A stretch of DNA of 64,000 bases from Celeribacter baekdonensis (lineage in GTDB: Bacteria; Pseudomonadota; Alphaproteobacteria; Rhodobacterales; Rhodobacteraceae). This document shows positions 8,341 through 16,463 of this stretch, piece by piece; within the stretch, counting starts at the first letter, position 1; each line of letters starts with the position of its first letter. Both the position numbers and the translations under genes were made by a program. The DNA lies in assembly GCF_003047105.1 (NCBI RefSeq), contig NZ_CP028476.1, positions 1 to 64,000 of the forward strand. The letters run 5' to 3'. The notes below the pieces were generated by a model. The model saw only the letters and a list, made by a program, of their open reading frames with translations. It was not told the DNA's origin and did no database searches.

Positions 8341-9360
8341 TCATGAGATTCTGTACCGGTATTTATGAGACTGGATGGTGCGGTATTTGTGAGACTGGCG
8401 CTGTCTCGCGGCTTTTTCGGCAGACTGGCGTGCGCTCTCGTCGCGCTCAGCGCGCCAGAACCGGGCCGAGATGCGTCGCCTCAACGAGAGTGGCCATGAT
8501 CGGAGCGCTTCCCGGACCCGTCCCTGCCCTTCCGCGTCGCTCATGAGCTTGATTGAGATCGCCCATTTGACCGGATCCTCGATGATCCGGTCGATGCCAA
8601 CCGTCAGCGCGAAGGCCTGTAACAGCGAGCCCTGCGCCAGGGCGTGGAGACCGGGGCGCACCGGCTTGGTAAGGACTGGCGCCACCTGATCGTATTCGGG
8701 AACGACGACCGTCAGCGCCTGCCGGAGGATCGGCGTGGTGAGGAAATCATGGTAGTCCCGCCGGGTCTGGAGCGACATCCGCGGTTGCTCGTCGACATTC
8801 GGCGGCGAGGCCCGGCGATGCCGCGCCGTCAGAACCTGAAGCACTTCGGGCGCTTCCAGGTCTCCCTGCCCCGCGCTGCGCGCCCAGGCATCCAGATACG
8901 CGGCACCGGCCTCGGCATGCCCTTCAAGTTTCTTAAAGCAATCCGCACCGAACCGGTCGGACAGGGTCTCGCCGGTCGCGTCCCGAAACTCCACAGCATG
9001 CACCGGGCAACTGAATCGCCACGGCAGCGCGGCGGATTTGCGATGCAGCTCTTCGGGACAGAGCGGACACGTATGCCGGTTCTTCCGCGCGATCATCATG
9101 CGCGCCGCAGACCCCAACTCCCGGAAGGTCATGGCCTGCACGGTCTCAGGCGAAAGGCCGGTCCAAGCCGCGATCAGAGCCCCCTGCCCTTCCGAAAGAC
9201 GCCATTCCAGGTCGAACACGTCGTGCCCCTTCAGGCCAAGCGCTGCAACGAATTCCGAAACCGTCATGGCGTAGAACGGGGCCATGCGCGCGGCCCAGGA
9301 AGACAGTCGTTCGTCGACCTCGGGGGCGTAAACAACCGGCAGGCGCCCGCACCCCGTCAC
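8341..9360 (-). CDS. tniQ: TniQ family transposition protein
   Basis: A 339-residue protein with the TniQ-family N-terminal region and a zinc-finger pattern (C98, C101, C118, H121; HTCPLC...SCPVH). TniQ proteins help select targets for Tn5053- and Tn7-like elements. The ATG overlaps the tniB stop (ATGA). The last residues (SHKYRTIQSHKYR) repeat because this coding end runs through the transposase-binding repeats of the left transposon end; the stop codon itself lies in one repeat. No Cas gene is near, so this is not a CRISPR-associated transposon. Confidence 0.88.
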   Translation of the reverse strand: MTGCGRLPVVYAPEVDERLSSWAARMAPFYAMTVSEFVAALGLKGHDVFDLEWRLSEGQGALIAAWTGLSPETVQAMTFRELGSAARMMIARKNRHTCPLCPEELHRKSAALPWRFSCPVHAVEFRDATGETLSDRFGADCFKKLEGHAEAGAAYLDAWARSAGQGDLEAPEVLQVLTARHRRASPPNVDEQPRMSLQTRRDYHDFLTTPILRQALTVVVPEYDQVAPVLTKPVRPGLHALAQGSLLQAFALTVGIDRIIEDPVKWAISIKLMSDAEGQGRVREALRSWPLSLRRRISARFWRAERDESARQSAEKAARQRQSHKYRTIQSHKYRYRIS

Positions 9361-10235
9361 ACCGGCTCTCCCAGGACCGCCTGCAACCGGTCGCCACCCA
9401 GAATATCGCGCGAGAGGATGCGTTCCTCGCCGCTTTCGATGGCGGCGATCGCCAGCTGCGACAGGATCGAAAAGATGCCCGAGGTGATGCCGCCAGTCAC
9501 CTTGATGATCCGCGCGAGCGCGTGTCCGTCGATCTGGCTTTGGCGCCGAAGCGGCAGCGTGCGCGTGAGCGTGCTCATCAGCCCGTTCAGATCCTCGCCC
9601 TCCCGCCAGGGCGGCAATGCGAAGGCCTCGAAGCGACGCACCAGCTGATCATCGGTGCGCAGCGCGTTGCGGGCCTGTGCGGTGCCGACGCAAACCAGCG
9701 GGATGCGCAGCTCGTTGCCCAGAAAGCGCAGCATGTTCAGGAATCGCGCCTGTTCGCGGATCGTGCCCGCCTGCAGGCTGTGGATCTCGTCAATCACCAG
9801 CATCCCCGGGCGCAATTCGGCGAGCAGTCGCAAGGCCAGACTCTCAAGTACAGATAGTGTCGCCCGCGGCGGCTCGGGGGCTCCAATCGCCGCCAGGATC
9901 CGGCGGTAGAAGCGCGACTCGTCGGGCCCCGAGACCATCTGCACCGCAACGACCGGCATATGCAGCCGTCCACTGGCTTCGTCGAAGCTCGACGCGTGAT
10001 CGCGGGTGAACTTCTCGATGATCATCGTCTTGCCCATGCCGCTGTCACCGACAATGAGCAGGTTCGGCATGCGGGCGCGCTCGGGAAACGACATCAGCGT
10101 TTCCAGCTTCTCCAAGGCCGCCTCGGCCCTGGGATAGGAGACCCAGCGGTCGGCGCGAATCCGGTGAATGCGCTCGTCGGCGCTGAGCGCGGCGATCTTG
10201 CCGGCTCCCGGGTAGAGATGCGGGAACTCAGTCAT
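9357..10235 (-). CDS. tniB: TniB AAA+ ATPase, transposition regulator
   Basis: A 292-residue AAA+ ATPase of the TniB/TnsC/IstB group. Walker A is GDSGMGKT (63-70) and Walker B is MLVIDEIH (D149, E150). The start MTEFPHLYPG at 10,235 is chosen over the longer frame because it overlaps the tniA stop by only 8 bases, whereas the longer N-terminus would read far into tniA. The family binds DNA and activates the TniA transposase in an ATP-dependent way. It is the middle gene of tniA-tniB-tniQ. Confidence 0.92.
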   Translation of the reverse strand: MTEFPHLYPGAGKIAALSADERIHRIRADRWVSYPRAEAALEKLETLMSFPERARMPNLLIVGDSGMGKTMIIEKFTRDHASSFDEASGRLHMPVVAVQMVSGPDESRFYRRILAAIGAPEPPRATLSVLESLALRLLAELRPGMLVIDEIHSLQAGTIREQARFLNMLRFLGNELRIPLVCVGTAQARNALRTDDQLVRRFEAFALPPWREGEDLNGLMSTLTRTLPLRRQSQIDGHALARIIKVTGGITSGIFSILSQLAIAAIESGEERILSRDILGGDRLQAVLGEPV

Positions 10236-11874
10236 CGTCGTACCATTCCTCGACCTTGAAGCCGGGATGGCTGAGGAACGGGCTCCCCTCCCCTTCCAGC
10301 GCGGGCAAGGCATCTCGCGCGGCGTCATCCGGTGTCACGTCGATCATGCGCCGGGGTGCCAGATGCGCCCGCCGCGCCTGATGACGCCGCGTGGCCTTGG
10401 TCTGCCGTACCGCGGTGTCGACGAGGTCGCGCTGCGCCTCGATCGTCCTGAAAATCAACTCCTCGTCCACAGAATGACGTCCAGCCTCGCGCAGGGCCCG
10501 CCGCGCCGCGCGGTGCTCCCAGAGCGTGATCGCAGGCCGTGTCAGATCAGCAGGTCGGGCTTCGATGATCCCACTCTCTGTCAGCACGAAGATGCGCGAG
10601 AGATCGCGCGGATCGTATTTGAGCGTGAACTTGCGGCTTTCCCGGCCCATCAGCCAACGCAACTCGTCCGCCCAGTAGCGGATGTGGAAGAGATGCAGGC
10701 CGTCGCGCTGCAAAACCCGCTGCTCAGACGGCAGAAAATCGACCAAGAACTGGCGCAGATCGGCGGGTATACGGAGTCTGACTTCGTCCACCCGTGTTGC
10801 CCAGGCCGCCGAGGGCGTGATTTCCAACGCGCTATGCACCCGCGCGTGGTAGGAGCCGGTGATTTCCAGCGCCAGCCAGGTTTCCAGCTCGCGCAAGGTC
10901 ATCACCGCCTCGGCTTCGGCATCGAGATCGCCGCGCTCGAAGATGTTCGAGAAATGCGAGCCCGGCAGCAGGTGAATCGCGCCCATCATCGTGCCGATCA
11001 GCCGCTCGATATGCCCGCCATAGCGCGGCGTGCCGGGCGGACGGTACTGCAGGTCGATCTGGTATTCGGAACAGGCAAGCTGAAAAGCCCGGGCATGGAA
11101 CTCCGCGCCATTGTCCACATAAATCGCGGTCGGGATGCCCCGCGCCAGCCACTCCGTGCTGATCCCGCACGCCGTCAGCCAGTGCATTTTCTCCATCACC
11201 GCATGGGTCAGGCAGAGGGCGACGGAGAGCAGCGAGGGCGGTTCCAGGGACAAGTGGAAGCCCAGAACCATGCGGGTATTCACGTCGATCGCGACCGTCA
11301 GCGTTGGCCGACCGAGCGGGCGTCGTGTCACCGGATCTACCACTGTCACGTCAGCCTTGGTGTGGTCGATCTGGACGATATCCAGCGGATCGTTGGCGAC
11401 CAGCCCCCCAGGCGTGGCCAGATAGCGCCGGTCGGCCTTGTCCTTGCCCTCTCGCCGGGCCATCAGCTTAGCCTGGTCATGTTGCTCCAGCCAGCGCCCC
11501 AGACGACGGATCGAGGGCGGTGCCAGCCCTTGAGCCCGACAATCGGCGGCGACCTCCCGCCAGAACCGCGTTCTGGTAGGTTTGCGGCGGGTGGCATAAA
11601 GCCCCTTGAAGTGGCGGGACACGATTTCTTCCACCGCCGGGTCCAGCGGCTGCATGCCAGGTTTGGGGCCCCGGGTGTCCGGCAGAAGTGCACTGGTCCG
11701 CCCGTCCTCGCGGAACTGCTTCACCAGACGAAAAAGCGTGGATCGGCTGACATTTAGCTGACGTATGGCCCAGTCGACATTGCCCTGAGTCAGCTGGGCC
11801 GGCAGCTCCGCGAGCACCCGGGCGCGAAACTCCGCCTCTTCCCAATCCTTGTCAGCTGGAAAATTATCGGACAT
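10228..11874 (-). CDS. tniA: TniA DDE transposase (Mu/TnsB-like integrase)
   Basis: A 548-residue transposase. It has N-terminal helix-turn-helix domains (a clear one near residues 30-60, WAIRQLNVSRSTLFRLVKQF), an rve catalytic core with D170 (IDH), D254 (VDNGAEF) and E290 (HIERLIG), giving the DD(35)E spacing, then the beta-barrel and basic C-terminal region. It cuts and joins the transposon ends. It is first in the tni operon, starting about 150 bp inside the right end. This copy is intact; the copy at 59,391-61,032 is frameshifted. Confidence 0.94.
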   Translation of the reverse strand: MSDNFPADKDWEEAEFRARVLAELPAQLTQGNVDWAIRQLNVSRSTLFRLVKQFREDGRTSALLPDTRGPKPGMQPLDPAVEEIVSRHFKGLYATRRKPTRTRFWREVAADCRAQGLAPPSIRRLGRWLEQHDQAKLMARREGKDKADRRYLATPGGLVANDPLDIVQIDHTKADVTVVDPVTRRPLGRPTLTVAIDVNTRMVLGFHLSLEPPSLLSVALCLTHAVMEKMHWLTACGISTEWLARGIPTAIYVDNGAEFHARAFQLACSEYQIDLQYRPPGTPRYGGHIERLIGTMMGAIHLLPGSHFSNIFERGDLDAEAEAVMTLRELETWLALEITGSYHARVHSALEITPSAAWATRVDEVRLRIPADLRQFLVDFLPSEQRVLQRDGLHLFHIRYWADELRWLMGRESRKFTLKYDPRDLSRIFVLTESGIIEARPADLTRPAITLWEHRAARRALREAGRHSVDEELIFRTIEAQRDLVDTAVRQTKATRRHQARRAHLAPRRMIDVTPDDAARDALPALEGEGSPFLSHPGFKVEEWYDDD

Positions 11875-12134
11875 AACTTACTCAGTGCATGGATGCCGGA
11901 TAGTCTCACCAATGGTGATTCAAATCGGCGTCCAGTCTCACATACCTTGAATCGGTTTCAGAAATGCGACACAGGCAAGCTATTGAAAACACATGGAACG
12001 CAGTCTCAAGAATTCCGGCAGACCGACATCATGGGTGGATTCGCCCGAAATCGCCCCTCTCGCCCTCGAAATTTTCATTTAACCGGTGGACGGGCCTTTT
12101 GGCCAATCGGTGGACTCACCGCGAAGGAGACCAA

Positions 12135-12245
12135 ATGTTCAACAAGATCAACGATCTTCATAAGCGAGCAGCCGCCTGTTCCAAGACATCCACTCGGTCA
12201 GCACTTCGACCACAGTCCAACGATGAACCCATAATCCAGCATTGA
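12135..12245 (+). CDS. Possible 36-residue peptide gene
   Basis: ATG preceded by GAAGGAG at a good distance, encoding 36 residues (starts MFNKINDLHKRAAA), basic N-terminal half, no membrane segment. It lies between the transposon right end and the 186-bp mini-element. It could equally be the 5' stub of a gene lost by insertion. The rest of 12,029-12,323 shows nothing else I can support. Confidence 0.25.
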   Translation: MFNKINDLHKRAAACSKTSTRSALRPQSNDEPIIQH

Positions 12246-12323
12246 AACAAGAACACAACGGGATCAATACGTTAGTGTCCACTCATGGAACAAGAACGAC
12301 ATGCCGCAAAGCCCAAACAACAC

Positions 12324-12509
12324 TGTCGGATTGCCGGAATTCATGAGACTGGCGCGGTCATGCGTCAACAAAATAAGGGTGCGCCCATGATCAGCACATC
12401 GCGGATGAAGCCTAAACGCTCGAAATATGGCAATCTGTACGGCTGCGATTCGGTCTCATGAACCTCGACACGTTATCCTGCCAGTCTCAAAAATTCCGGC
12501 AGACCGACA
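12324..12509. mobile_element. 186-bp non-autonomous (MITE-like) relative of the Tni transposon
   Basis: Begins TGTCGGATTGCCGGAATTC and ends as the complement of TGTCGGTCTGCCGGAATT, closely matching the ends of the 3,745-bp TniABQ element 296 bp away. Inside lie copies of the same short repeat: CATGAGACT at left, and GGTCTCATG and CAGTCTCA at right. There is no coding capacity. Flanking pentamers are AACAC and AAAAC (4 of 5 identical), a decayed or imperfect target duplication. It should be mobilisable in trans by TniABQ. Confidence 0.85.
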
Positions 12510-12532
12510 AAAACCAAATATCGGAATATAAC

Positions 12533-13927
12533 CTACCGCGCCAGTTGCGCCGCGACGGCCTCTTTAGCTTGGGCCATGACCTTTTGCGCCTGCGCTTGTA
12601 ACCCGGATTGGGCATAAATCCGAAACTCCGGTGCGTTCCCGGACGGGCGCAGATGCACAACATCACCGCTTTCGAAATCCACCCGCAGACCATCCGTCAA
12701 ATCTACGCCAGAAATCGCCCCAAAAGGCGCGAAAAAGGCCGCACGCGCCGCAGACTCTTCAATCAACCAAGTCAAAAAACGGCCTGCCTTGTCCCGGTCA
12801 ATCTCCTGAAGGCGATCCGCTGCGGTAAAGCAGGCCGGCAAATCGGCGCACAACGCACTGAGTGGCTTTCCAGCCTGTTTTGCGGCAAAGAGCGGCGCGA
12901 TGATGGGCAACATGCAATCGCGTGTCGGCAAGGGAGAAAGTACCCCGTTCAAATGGGCCTCAAAGCCCAGAAGAAACCCGCCATTGGCCTCAAATCCCAC
13001 GACCTTGGGTTCTGTGGCCTGGGCCTTTTCCATGCCCGCAATGACAAAAGGCGAGCCAATACGGGTCAAATGCACCTCTGTGAACTCTGGCAGGCGCCGC
13101 ACCATGTCATTTGACGACACCGGCGTGACCACAGCTTTTGCCCCCAACACGCGCGCTGTTAACACCCCAAGCACATCCCCCGGGATCACAGCGCCCGTCG
13201 CGTCGGTCAACATTGGACGGTCCGCATCCCCATCGGTCGATGCGATCGCATCCAGACCATGCGCCTGGCACCATTCGGCCAAATCGGCACGTGTCTGCGG
13301 ATCAACGGCTTCGGTGTCGACGGGAATGAACGTGTCAGAATGAGCCAGCGGCACAATCTGGGCCCCAAGCTCGGTAAAGATCGCTTCCATCGTGTCCCGC
13401 GCCACGGACGAGTGCCGATAGACCCCAATCCGCAGGCCCGACAAAGCGCCCGCGCCGAAGGCCTCGACATAGCGCTTCACATAGAGCGGTTCCGCTTGGG
13501 TGTTTTGCGTATAGCTGCCGGTCTTTCCGCTCGCGTGGCGGGCCCGCGCGGCATAGGCCGCACCGATCTTGGCCTCATCCGCCTTGGAAATTTCTCCATC
13601 GGGCAGGTAGAATTTAAGCCCGTTGCGATCCGCCGGAATATGGCTACCCGTGACCATGATCGCCGCAGCCCCCGCCCCCATCGACGACAGAGACAACGCA
13701 GGCGTTCCAAGAGCACCACAATCCACAACCGCGACACCCGCCTCCTGTGCCACACGACAAATCGTTGCGGAAATCTCTGGCGAGGACGGACGCAGATCTT
13801 GCCCCACATAGAGCCTGTCACATCCCGGCACTGTCGTCAGAAAGGCATGAACGTAATCCGCCACAAGCGTATCGGTGAGATCGGTCACAAGGCCGCGCAG
13901 ACCACTGGTGCCAAAAGACGGTGCCAT
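12533..13927 (-). CDS. manB: Phosphomannomutase/phosphoglucomutase
   Basis: A 464-residue member of the alpha-D-phosphohexomutase family. The active-site serine is S95 in MVTGSHIP, the Mg2+ loop is DGDADR (D232, D234, D236), the sugar-binding loop is FEANGG (E313), and the phosphate-binding loop is RPSGNAPEFR near residue 430. It interconverts mannose-6-phosphate and mannose-1-phosphate for GDP-mannose made by the nearby ManC. It follows wza by 67 bp, with a hairpin between. This copy is full length; the one at 61,691-63,082 has indels. Confidence 0.9.
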   Translation of the reverse strand: MAPSFGTSGLRGLVTDLTDTLVADYVHAFLTTVPGCDRLYVGQDLRPSSPEISATICRVAQEAGVAVVDCGALGTPALSLSSMGAGAAAIMVTGSHIPADRNGLKFYLPDGEISKADEAKIGAAYAARARHASGKTGSYTQNTQAEPLYVKRYVEAFGAGALSGLRIGVYRHSSVARDTMEAIFTELGAQIVPLAHSDTFIPVDTEAVDPQTRADLAEWCQAHGLDAIASTDGDADRPMLTDATGAVIPGDVLGVLTARVLGAKAVVTPVSSNDMVRRLPEFTEVHLTRIGSPFVIAGMEKAQATEPKVVGFEANGGFLLGFEAHLNGVLSPLPTRDCMLPIIAPLFAAKQAGKPLSALCADLPACFTAADRLQEIDRDKAGRFLTWLIEESAARAAFFAPFGAISGVDLTDGLRVDFESGDVVHLRPSGNAPEFRIYAQSGLQAQAQKVMAQAKEAVAAQLAR

Positions 13928-13962
13928 ATATCGAAGCCTTTTCGTCAGAAGATGATGGTTCG

Positions 13963-13986
13963 GAAGGCGCCGTAAGAGGCGCCTTC
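13963..13986 (-). terminator. Hairpin between wza and the phosphomannomutase gene
   Basis: A perfect 9-bp GC-rich stem (13,963-13,971 with 13,978-13,986) and a 6-base loop, with no T run. It may be an attenuator or mRNA-processing structure that lowers expression of the downstream gene rather than a full terminator. Confidence 0.5.
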
Positions 13987-13994
13987 GCTTGAAA

Positions 13995-15368
13995 TCAATT
14001 CACCGCCGAAGCGCCGAGATTGACGATCTGCGGTGTGATTTGGCTCAGCGTCCGATTCCAACGTGTCACAGGTTTCTCAGAGACAAAAACCACATCATTG
14101 GGCCGTAATTCAAACCGTGTGGCAAGGACCATATGGGCCACGTTTTTCGCGTTCAAATGCCACGCGGTGACGGAGTCAAACTCCATCGGATCGCTGGACC
14201 CCCGCAAAACATAGATTTCGCGCGGATCAGAGGTGTTCACTTTCAACCCACCGGCCCCATCAAACAAAGCATCCGACAAGGTTGCCGTGCGGCCAAAGGG
14301 CATGGTGAAGCGCCCGGATTTGACTAGCTCCCCGGTGAGATACACATAGTCCCGCTCAACCGCATCCAACGCGTTCACGGCGGTAAAGTTGCTCCGTGCT
14401 TCGCCCAACTGGGCGCGGCGCAACGAAATCTCAGTGCTCAACGCATTCAACGCCGTCACCCGCGACGTTTGCCGGAAACTGGCCAATTGGACCTGCTGTT
14501 GGAAATAGGCGGCGGCTTGATCAAGCTCATAGGTCGTATCAACAAAGACGATATCCCCCGACTTCATCAGAATGCGCCGCATCCCTGAACTGGAGTACAA
14601 CTCAGACAACGGCACCTGGTACAAAGTCCCATCGCGGTACAAACGCACCGTGACATAGTCCATGCTTGGCGCTGTGACGCCGCCTGCGTTTGCAATCACT
14701 TCGTCCAGATACAGAGGCGTCAATGTGATGGGCACATTGCCCGGATCAGACACCGCGCCGCCCACGGACACTTTTTGGGAATTGAATACCGAGATTTCGA
14801 TGCTGAATGTTGGCTCAATCTGAGATTCAACAAGCTTTTGGAACAGGACGGATTCGGCCTCTTCAATTGTCAGCCCGGAAATCGAGATGCGCCCGACATT
14901 CGGGATCGCAATCGCCCCGTCATCTTGGACGGTATAGCCTTGCCGATTGTTTTGCGCCGCCAAAAGCCCGGCGAGTTCCTCGACCGAGGAGCCCGAAGGC
15001 GTGGCCAGCAACACGACATCCCCGGTCCCAATCCGATATGGTCCAGGCGTCACATCCGCAGGCAGGCGGGTTTCAATCGGAGTGGGCCGGGTTTGTGCCG
15101 TATAGGCGGGCTCAGGCAAAGCCCCCGCTCCCATCATCTGCCCCTGAAGCCCAGCGGTTTGGTTGAACACAGCAGGCAAGCTGCGGGGCGTATATGAACT
15201 GCGGTTCGCGAGCATAACGCTTTCAGAGGTCATATCCGTGATGCGCACTTTCGTCCCACCGGATGTGCCAGACACCACATGCTGCGAGGGGTAAATTGTA
15301 CCACACCCCGTCAAAGTTACTGCAAACGCCAAAATGCCGAAAATGTGTCGCACGATCATAAAGCCCAT
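13995..15368 (-). CDS. wza: Wza-type outer-membrane polysaccharide export lipoprotein
   Basis: A 457-residue lipoprotein. The signal peptide has a lipobox LTGC with C22. Residues near 95-180 hold the polysaccharide export (Poly_export) domain (YRIGTGDVV), followed by SLBB-like beta-grasp segments and a C-terminal region with ELRPNDVVFVSEKP. Start 15,368 (MGFMIVRH) is preferred over 15,413 because the longer version puts a polar stretch before the signal peptide. Wza forms the outer-membrane channel for exopolysaccharide and works with the Wzc-type protein at 26,347. Confidence 0.9.
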   Translation of the reverse strand: MGFMIVRHIFGILAFAVTLTGCGTIYPSQHVVSGTSGGTKVRITDMTSESVMLANRSSYTPRSLPAVFNQTAGLQGQMMGAGALPEPAYTAQTRPTPIETRLPADVTPGPYRIGTGDVVLLATPSGSSVEELAGLLAAQNNRQGYTVQDDGAIAIPNVGRISISGLTIEEAESVLFQKLVESQIEPTFSIEISVFNSQKVSVGGAVSDPGNVPITLTPLYLDEVIANAGGVTAPSMDYVTVRLYRDGTLYQVPLSELYSSSGMRRILMKSGDIVFVDTTYELDQAAAYFQQQVQLASFRQTSRVTALNALSTEISLRRAQLGEARSNFTAVNALDAVERDYVYLTGELVKSGRFTMPFGRTATLSDALFDGAGGLKVNTSDPREIYVLRGSSDPMEFDSVTAWHLNAKNVAHMVLATRFELRPNDVVFVSEKPVTRWNRTLSQITPQIVNLGASAVN

Positions 15369-15470
15369 ACTGTTTTCGCGACCCCCTTGAGAAGTGTCGT
15401 CATGTGGTCGCACCTAGAAATTACACCTGTGCAAAGCCTAAAGGAGCGTCTTTGCGAGAGGATAGACGGT

Positions 15471-15601
15471 CTATGCCAAAGGCAACAACGAACAATTGCC
15501 GATTTATTGCGTGTCGCGACATTTTCGCACTATGGATGGGCAAGAAGGCGCCAAAAATTGCGAAACGAGGCGGTGCTTGTGCGGTGTTGCCTTTGGCATA
15601 G
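15471..15601. repeat. Long-range perfect 16-bp inverted repeat upstream of wza
   Basis: Arms 15,471-15,486 and 15,586-15,601 (CTATGCCAAAGGCAAC and its complement) pair perfectly, and two further pairs follow one mismatch. The 99 bp between have no gene. It lies about 100-230 bp upstream of wza in the gap 15,369-15,715, which otherwise shows nothing I can name. Possible paired operators or a looped structure. Confidence 0.6.
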
Positions 15602-15715
15602 CGCCTCTTGACCAGAGCGCGCACTGATGACAGCAAAAGACCTCCCGCCATTGTTAAGGCAGAAGGGCTCCTTAGGATGCTTGGTCTGACAGAAGACTCT
15701 CGGACGCGCTCGCGA

Positions 15716-16240
15716 TCACCGGCACATTGTCACGCCCAGACGGATCAACTCAGCGCCTTTGATCCGAAGGATATTCGTTGTGCTATAGCGCGCCTTTTGC
15801 ATGTACCAATTGCGCACCGGCGAGGGGTAATGCGCCGAAATGACCTTGGACCACGCGTCAAACTCATCTTGGGACAGGCCGGGCCCGCCTCGATACGGCC
15901 CATGAAAGCCAAAAGATGTCGTCGGGCTCACACACACATTTTTGGCTCCGAGATACATCGTGCAGCTTGAAAGACAATCGCGACCGCGGATTTCCACCCG
16001 CTGGCCCAGCCGATTGATCTGTTGAATCTGGTTGTAGCGTTTGCGCACACTGCCGCCGTAGTCACTGTTCACGACAATCGTGGCACCGGGTTGTTGCGAC
16101 CCCGGACGCGCCGCCTGTGCAGATGTGCCGCAAAAGAAACTCAAGGTGACAATCGCAAGCACCATCAAAAGCGGAAAACGGACACAAAACGTCACCGCAA
16201 CGCCCGCATGATGCGCGCGCAGAATGTTCCAAGAAGACAT
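15716..16240 (-). CDS. Secreted ClpP/crotonase-fold protein (COG3904-like)
   Basis: A 174-residue protein. A membrane signal (about residues 13-43, AQA) precedes a periplasmic domain with GRDCLSSCTMYLGA (S91/S92 flanked by C89 and C93) and SFGFHGPY (H113). The G-x-C-x-S-x-C-T...GFHGP pattern is typical of predicted periplasmic proteins with a ClpP-like fold, which may or may not be proteases. It lies between manC and wza on the same strand, so it probably belongs to the polysaccharide export group. Substrate and activity are unknown. Confidence 0.65.
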   Translation of the reverse strand: MSSWNILRAHHAGVAVTFCVRFPLLMVLAIVTLSFFCGTSAQAARPGSQQPGATIVVNSDYGGSVRKRYNQIQQINRLGQRVEIRGRDCLSSCTMYLGAKNVCVSPTTSFGFHGPYRGGPGLSQDEFDAWSKVISAHYPSPVRNWYMQKARYSTTNILRIKGAELIRLGVTMCR

Positions 16241-16395
16241 GATTAATCACCCCACGTGATACAGACAGAGGGCATTCTTGCCCCTATCGCCGACCCCCAT
16301 CGGCTCACTGTGGAGTTAAGCAGCCAAAGCCTAAGAAACTGTTGAGCCCGCGCTCAAAACCCCGCACGGGACACCAATTCGCCTGTGCTTTATCC

Positions 16396-16436
16396 TTAAA
16401 AATAGAGCGGATGTCCCAAAGGCCACCCGCTCTATT
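16396..16436 (-). terminator. Rho-independent terminator after manC
   Basis: A perfect 10-bp stem (16,401-16,410 with 16,427-16,436) around a 16-base loop, followed on the minus strand by a T run. It sits 28 bp after the manC stop, so manC ends separately from the downstream leftward genes. Confidence 0.8.
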
Positions 16437-16463
16437 GATCGTTGTGTCAGGGGGGGAACGGAA

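Larger units (their letters stand above)
8284..12028 (-). mobile_element. Complete TniABQ (Tn552/Tn5053-type) transposon, 3,745 bp
   Basis: Both ends start TGTCGG followed by GCCGGAATTC and a (T/A)GAGA(T/C)T motif, in inverted orientation (8284 onward; 12,028 backward). The element is flanked by a perfect 5-bp target duplication TCATG (8279-8283 and 12,029-12,033). It carries only tniA, tniB and tniQ, overlapping and transcribed leftward. There is no resolvase gene and no cargo. Each end has several short direct repeats likely to be transposase sites: four at left (8301, 8341, 8361, 8385) and three at right (11,902, 11,934, 12,002). The intact duplication points to simple insertion that has not rearranged since. 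Confidence 0.93.
1..14844. repeat. First copy of the 14.8-kb terminal direct repeat (circular overlap)
   Basis: Bases 1-14,844 recur at 49,156-64,000 in the same orientation. The coordinate offset is 49,155 at the left edge, 49,163 through about 1,400-11,000, then falls to 49,158 and 49,155, so the copies differ mainly by small indels. Between about 1,400 and 11,000 no difference was noticed. The pattern fits an untrimmed circular overlap with poor consensus at the ends rather than a true duplication. Confidence 0.93.

Noticed and set aside
8644..9648. 334-residue rightward frame opposite tniQ/tniB
   Set aside because: Antisense to two recognised genes, with composition of a shadow frame.
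10267..11757. 496-residue rightward frame opposite tniA
   Set aside because: It lies wholly antisense to a clear DDE transposase, is rich in Arg/Pro/Gly/His and matches no family pattern; a GC-rich shadow.
8284..12028. CRISPR-associated (Tn7-like) transposon
   Set aside because: TniA, TniB and TniQ occur in such elements, but there is no Cas gene, no repeat array and no cargo between the ends.
1..14844. A genuine 14.8-kb tandem duplication
   Set aside because: Differences are almost all single-base indels, clustered at the sequence ends, and the middle of the repeat shows none. A real old duplication would show spread substitutions, a recent one none. Circular overlap explains both.
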